Shown here: piece by piece, positions 39,725-39,779 of the stretch | Position numbering within the stretch: the first letter of the stretch is position 1 | How the letters are laid out: each line of letters begins with the position of its first letter | From: Larix sibirica | Taxonomy: Eukaryota; Streptophyta; Pinopsida; Pinales; Pinaceae | Assembly: GCA_004151065.3 (NCBI GenBank) | Contig: NWUY0304716223.1 | Location: forward strand, 1 to 39,779 | Reading direction: 5' to 3' | DNA length: 39,779 nucleotides | Notes under the pieces: generated by a model | Databases searched by the model: none | Told to the model about the DNA's origin: nothing | The model's input: the letters and a program-made list of their open reading frames with translations, nothing else | Made by a program: the position numbers and the translations under genes

Positions 39725-39779
39725 CTTGCCCTCCCTTGCCCTCCCTTCGGTCAAGCAAGTATACCTTTGGTCAAGCAAG
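39725..39779 (+). repeat. CCCTCCCTT and GGTCAAGCAAG tandem words at window end
   Basis: TTGCCCTCCC occurs twice (39,725 and 39,736), and GGTCAAGCAAG occurs at about 39,749 and 39,769 (20-bp period). The array is cut by the window edge. Related copies lie at 38,857 and 19,002. Confidence 0.75.

Noticed and set aside
1-39779. CRISPR array
   Set aside because: The tandem repeats found are degenerate, have few units and lack regular unique spacers.

Overview
The window looks like gene-poor DNA from a land plant. The best guess is intergenic DNA of a large, expanded mitochondrial genome; a plant nuclear contig is the main alternative. I found no intact conserved gene, no convincing tRNA or rRNA, no plastid gene, and no bacterial or phage gene organisation. 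What can be recognised is broken plant-type retroelement sequence: Ty3/gypsy gag and RNase H pieces and a non-LTR (LINE-like) reverse transcriptase piece. Around these lies a dense mosaic of diverged dispersed and tandem repeats. The organism call is inference from this pattern, since no organelle marker gene is present.

Left part (1-12,100). It opens with repeats of the word ATTGATCGCTAACGCTTGCC (383-523). Next is a minus-strand island of Gly/Ala/Ser/Thr/Asn-rich coding-like DNA (2024-2610). Two diverged direct repeats (3042-3234 and 4500-4735) bracket a pyrimidine-rich block. A plus-strand coding-like island follows (6154-6480), then AT-rich DNA with small unrecognised frames (7228-8007) and long stretches with nothing identifiable.

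Middle (12,150-24,700). A Ty3/gypsy RNase H end (12,150-12,410) is followed by about 1.8 kb that reuses, in the same order, sequence words seen at 4.5-6.5 kb, including another Gly/Ala/Ser-rich island. A long minus-strand island of the same style covers 16.3-17.9 kb. At 19,345-19,982 a Ty3/gypsy RNase H remnant abuts a LINE-type reverse transcriptase remnant. A basic 113-codon frame (23,431-23,772) and a broken minus-strand frame (23,800-24,235) follow.

Right part (24,700-39,779). It holds a pair of purine-rich dispersed repeats (25.0 and 33.5 kb), a Trp-rich 56-aa frame (26,410-26,580), a coding-like island (28,969-29,620), a gag remnant (30,375-30,640), a long broken minus-strand coding region of unknown family (32,045-33,190), and a plus-strand frame of about 187 codons interrupted by two TAA codons (34,456-35,016). 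From 35.6 kb on, short degenerate tandem arrays dominate.

No two genes appear to work together here. The window reads as a graveyard of inserted coding sequence diluted by repeat turnover. The two most interesting signals are the recurrent coding-like islands with shared peptide words on both strands, and the two long broken frames of unknown family. These frames are either pseudogenes or, less likely, genes needing U-to-C RNA editing to remove stops.
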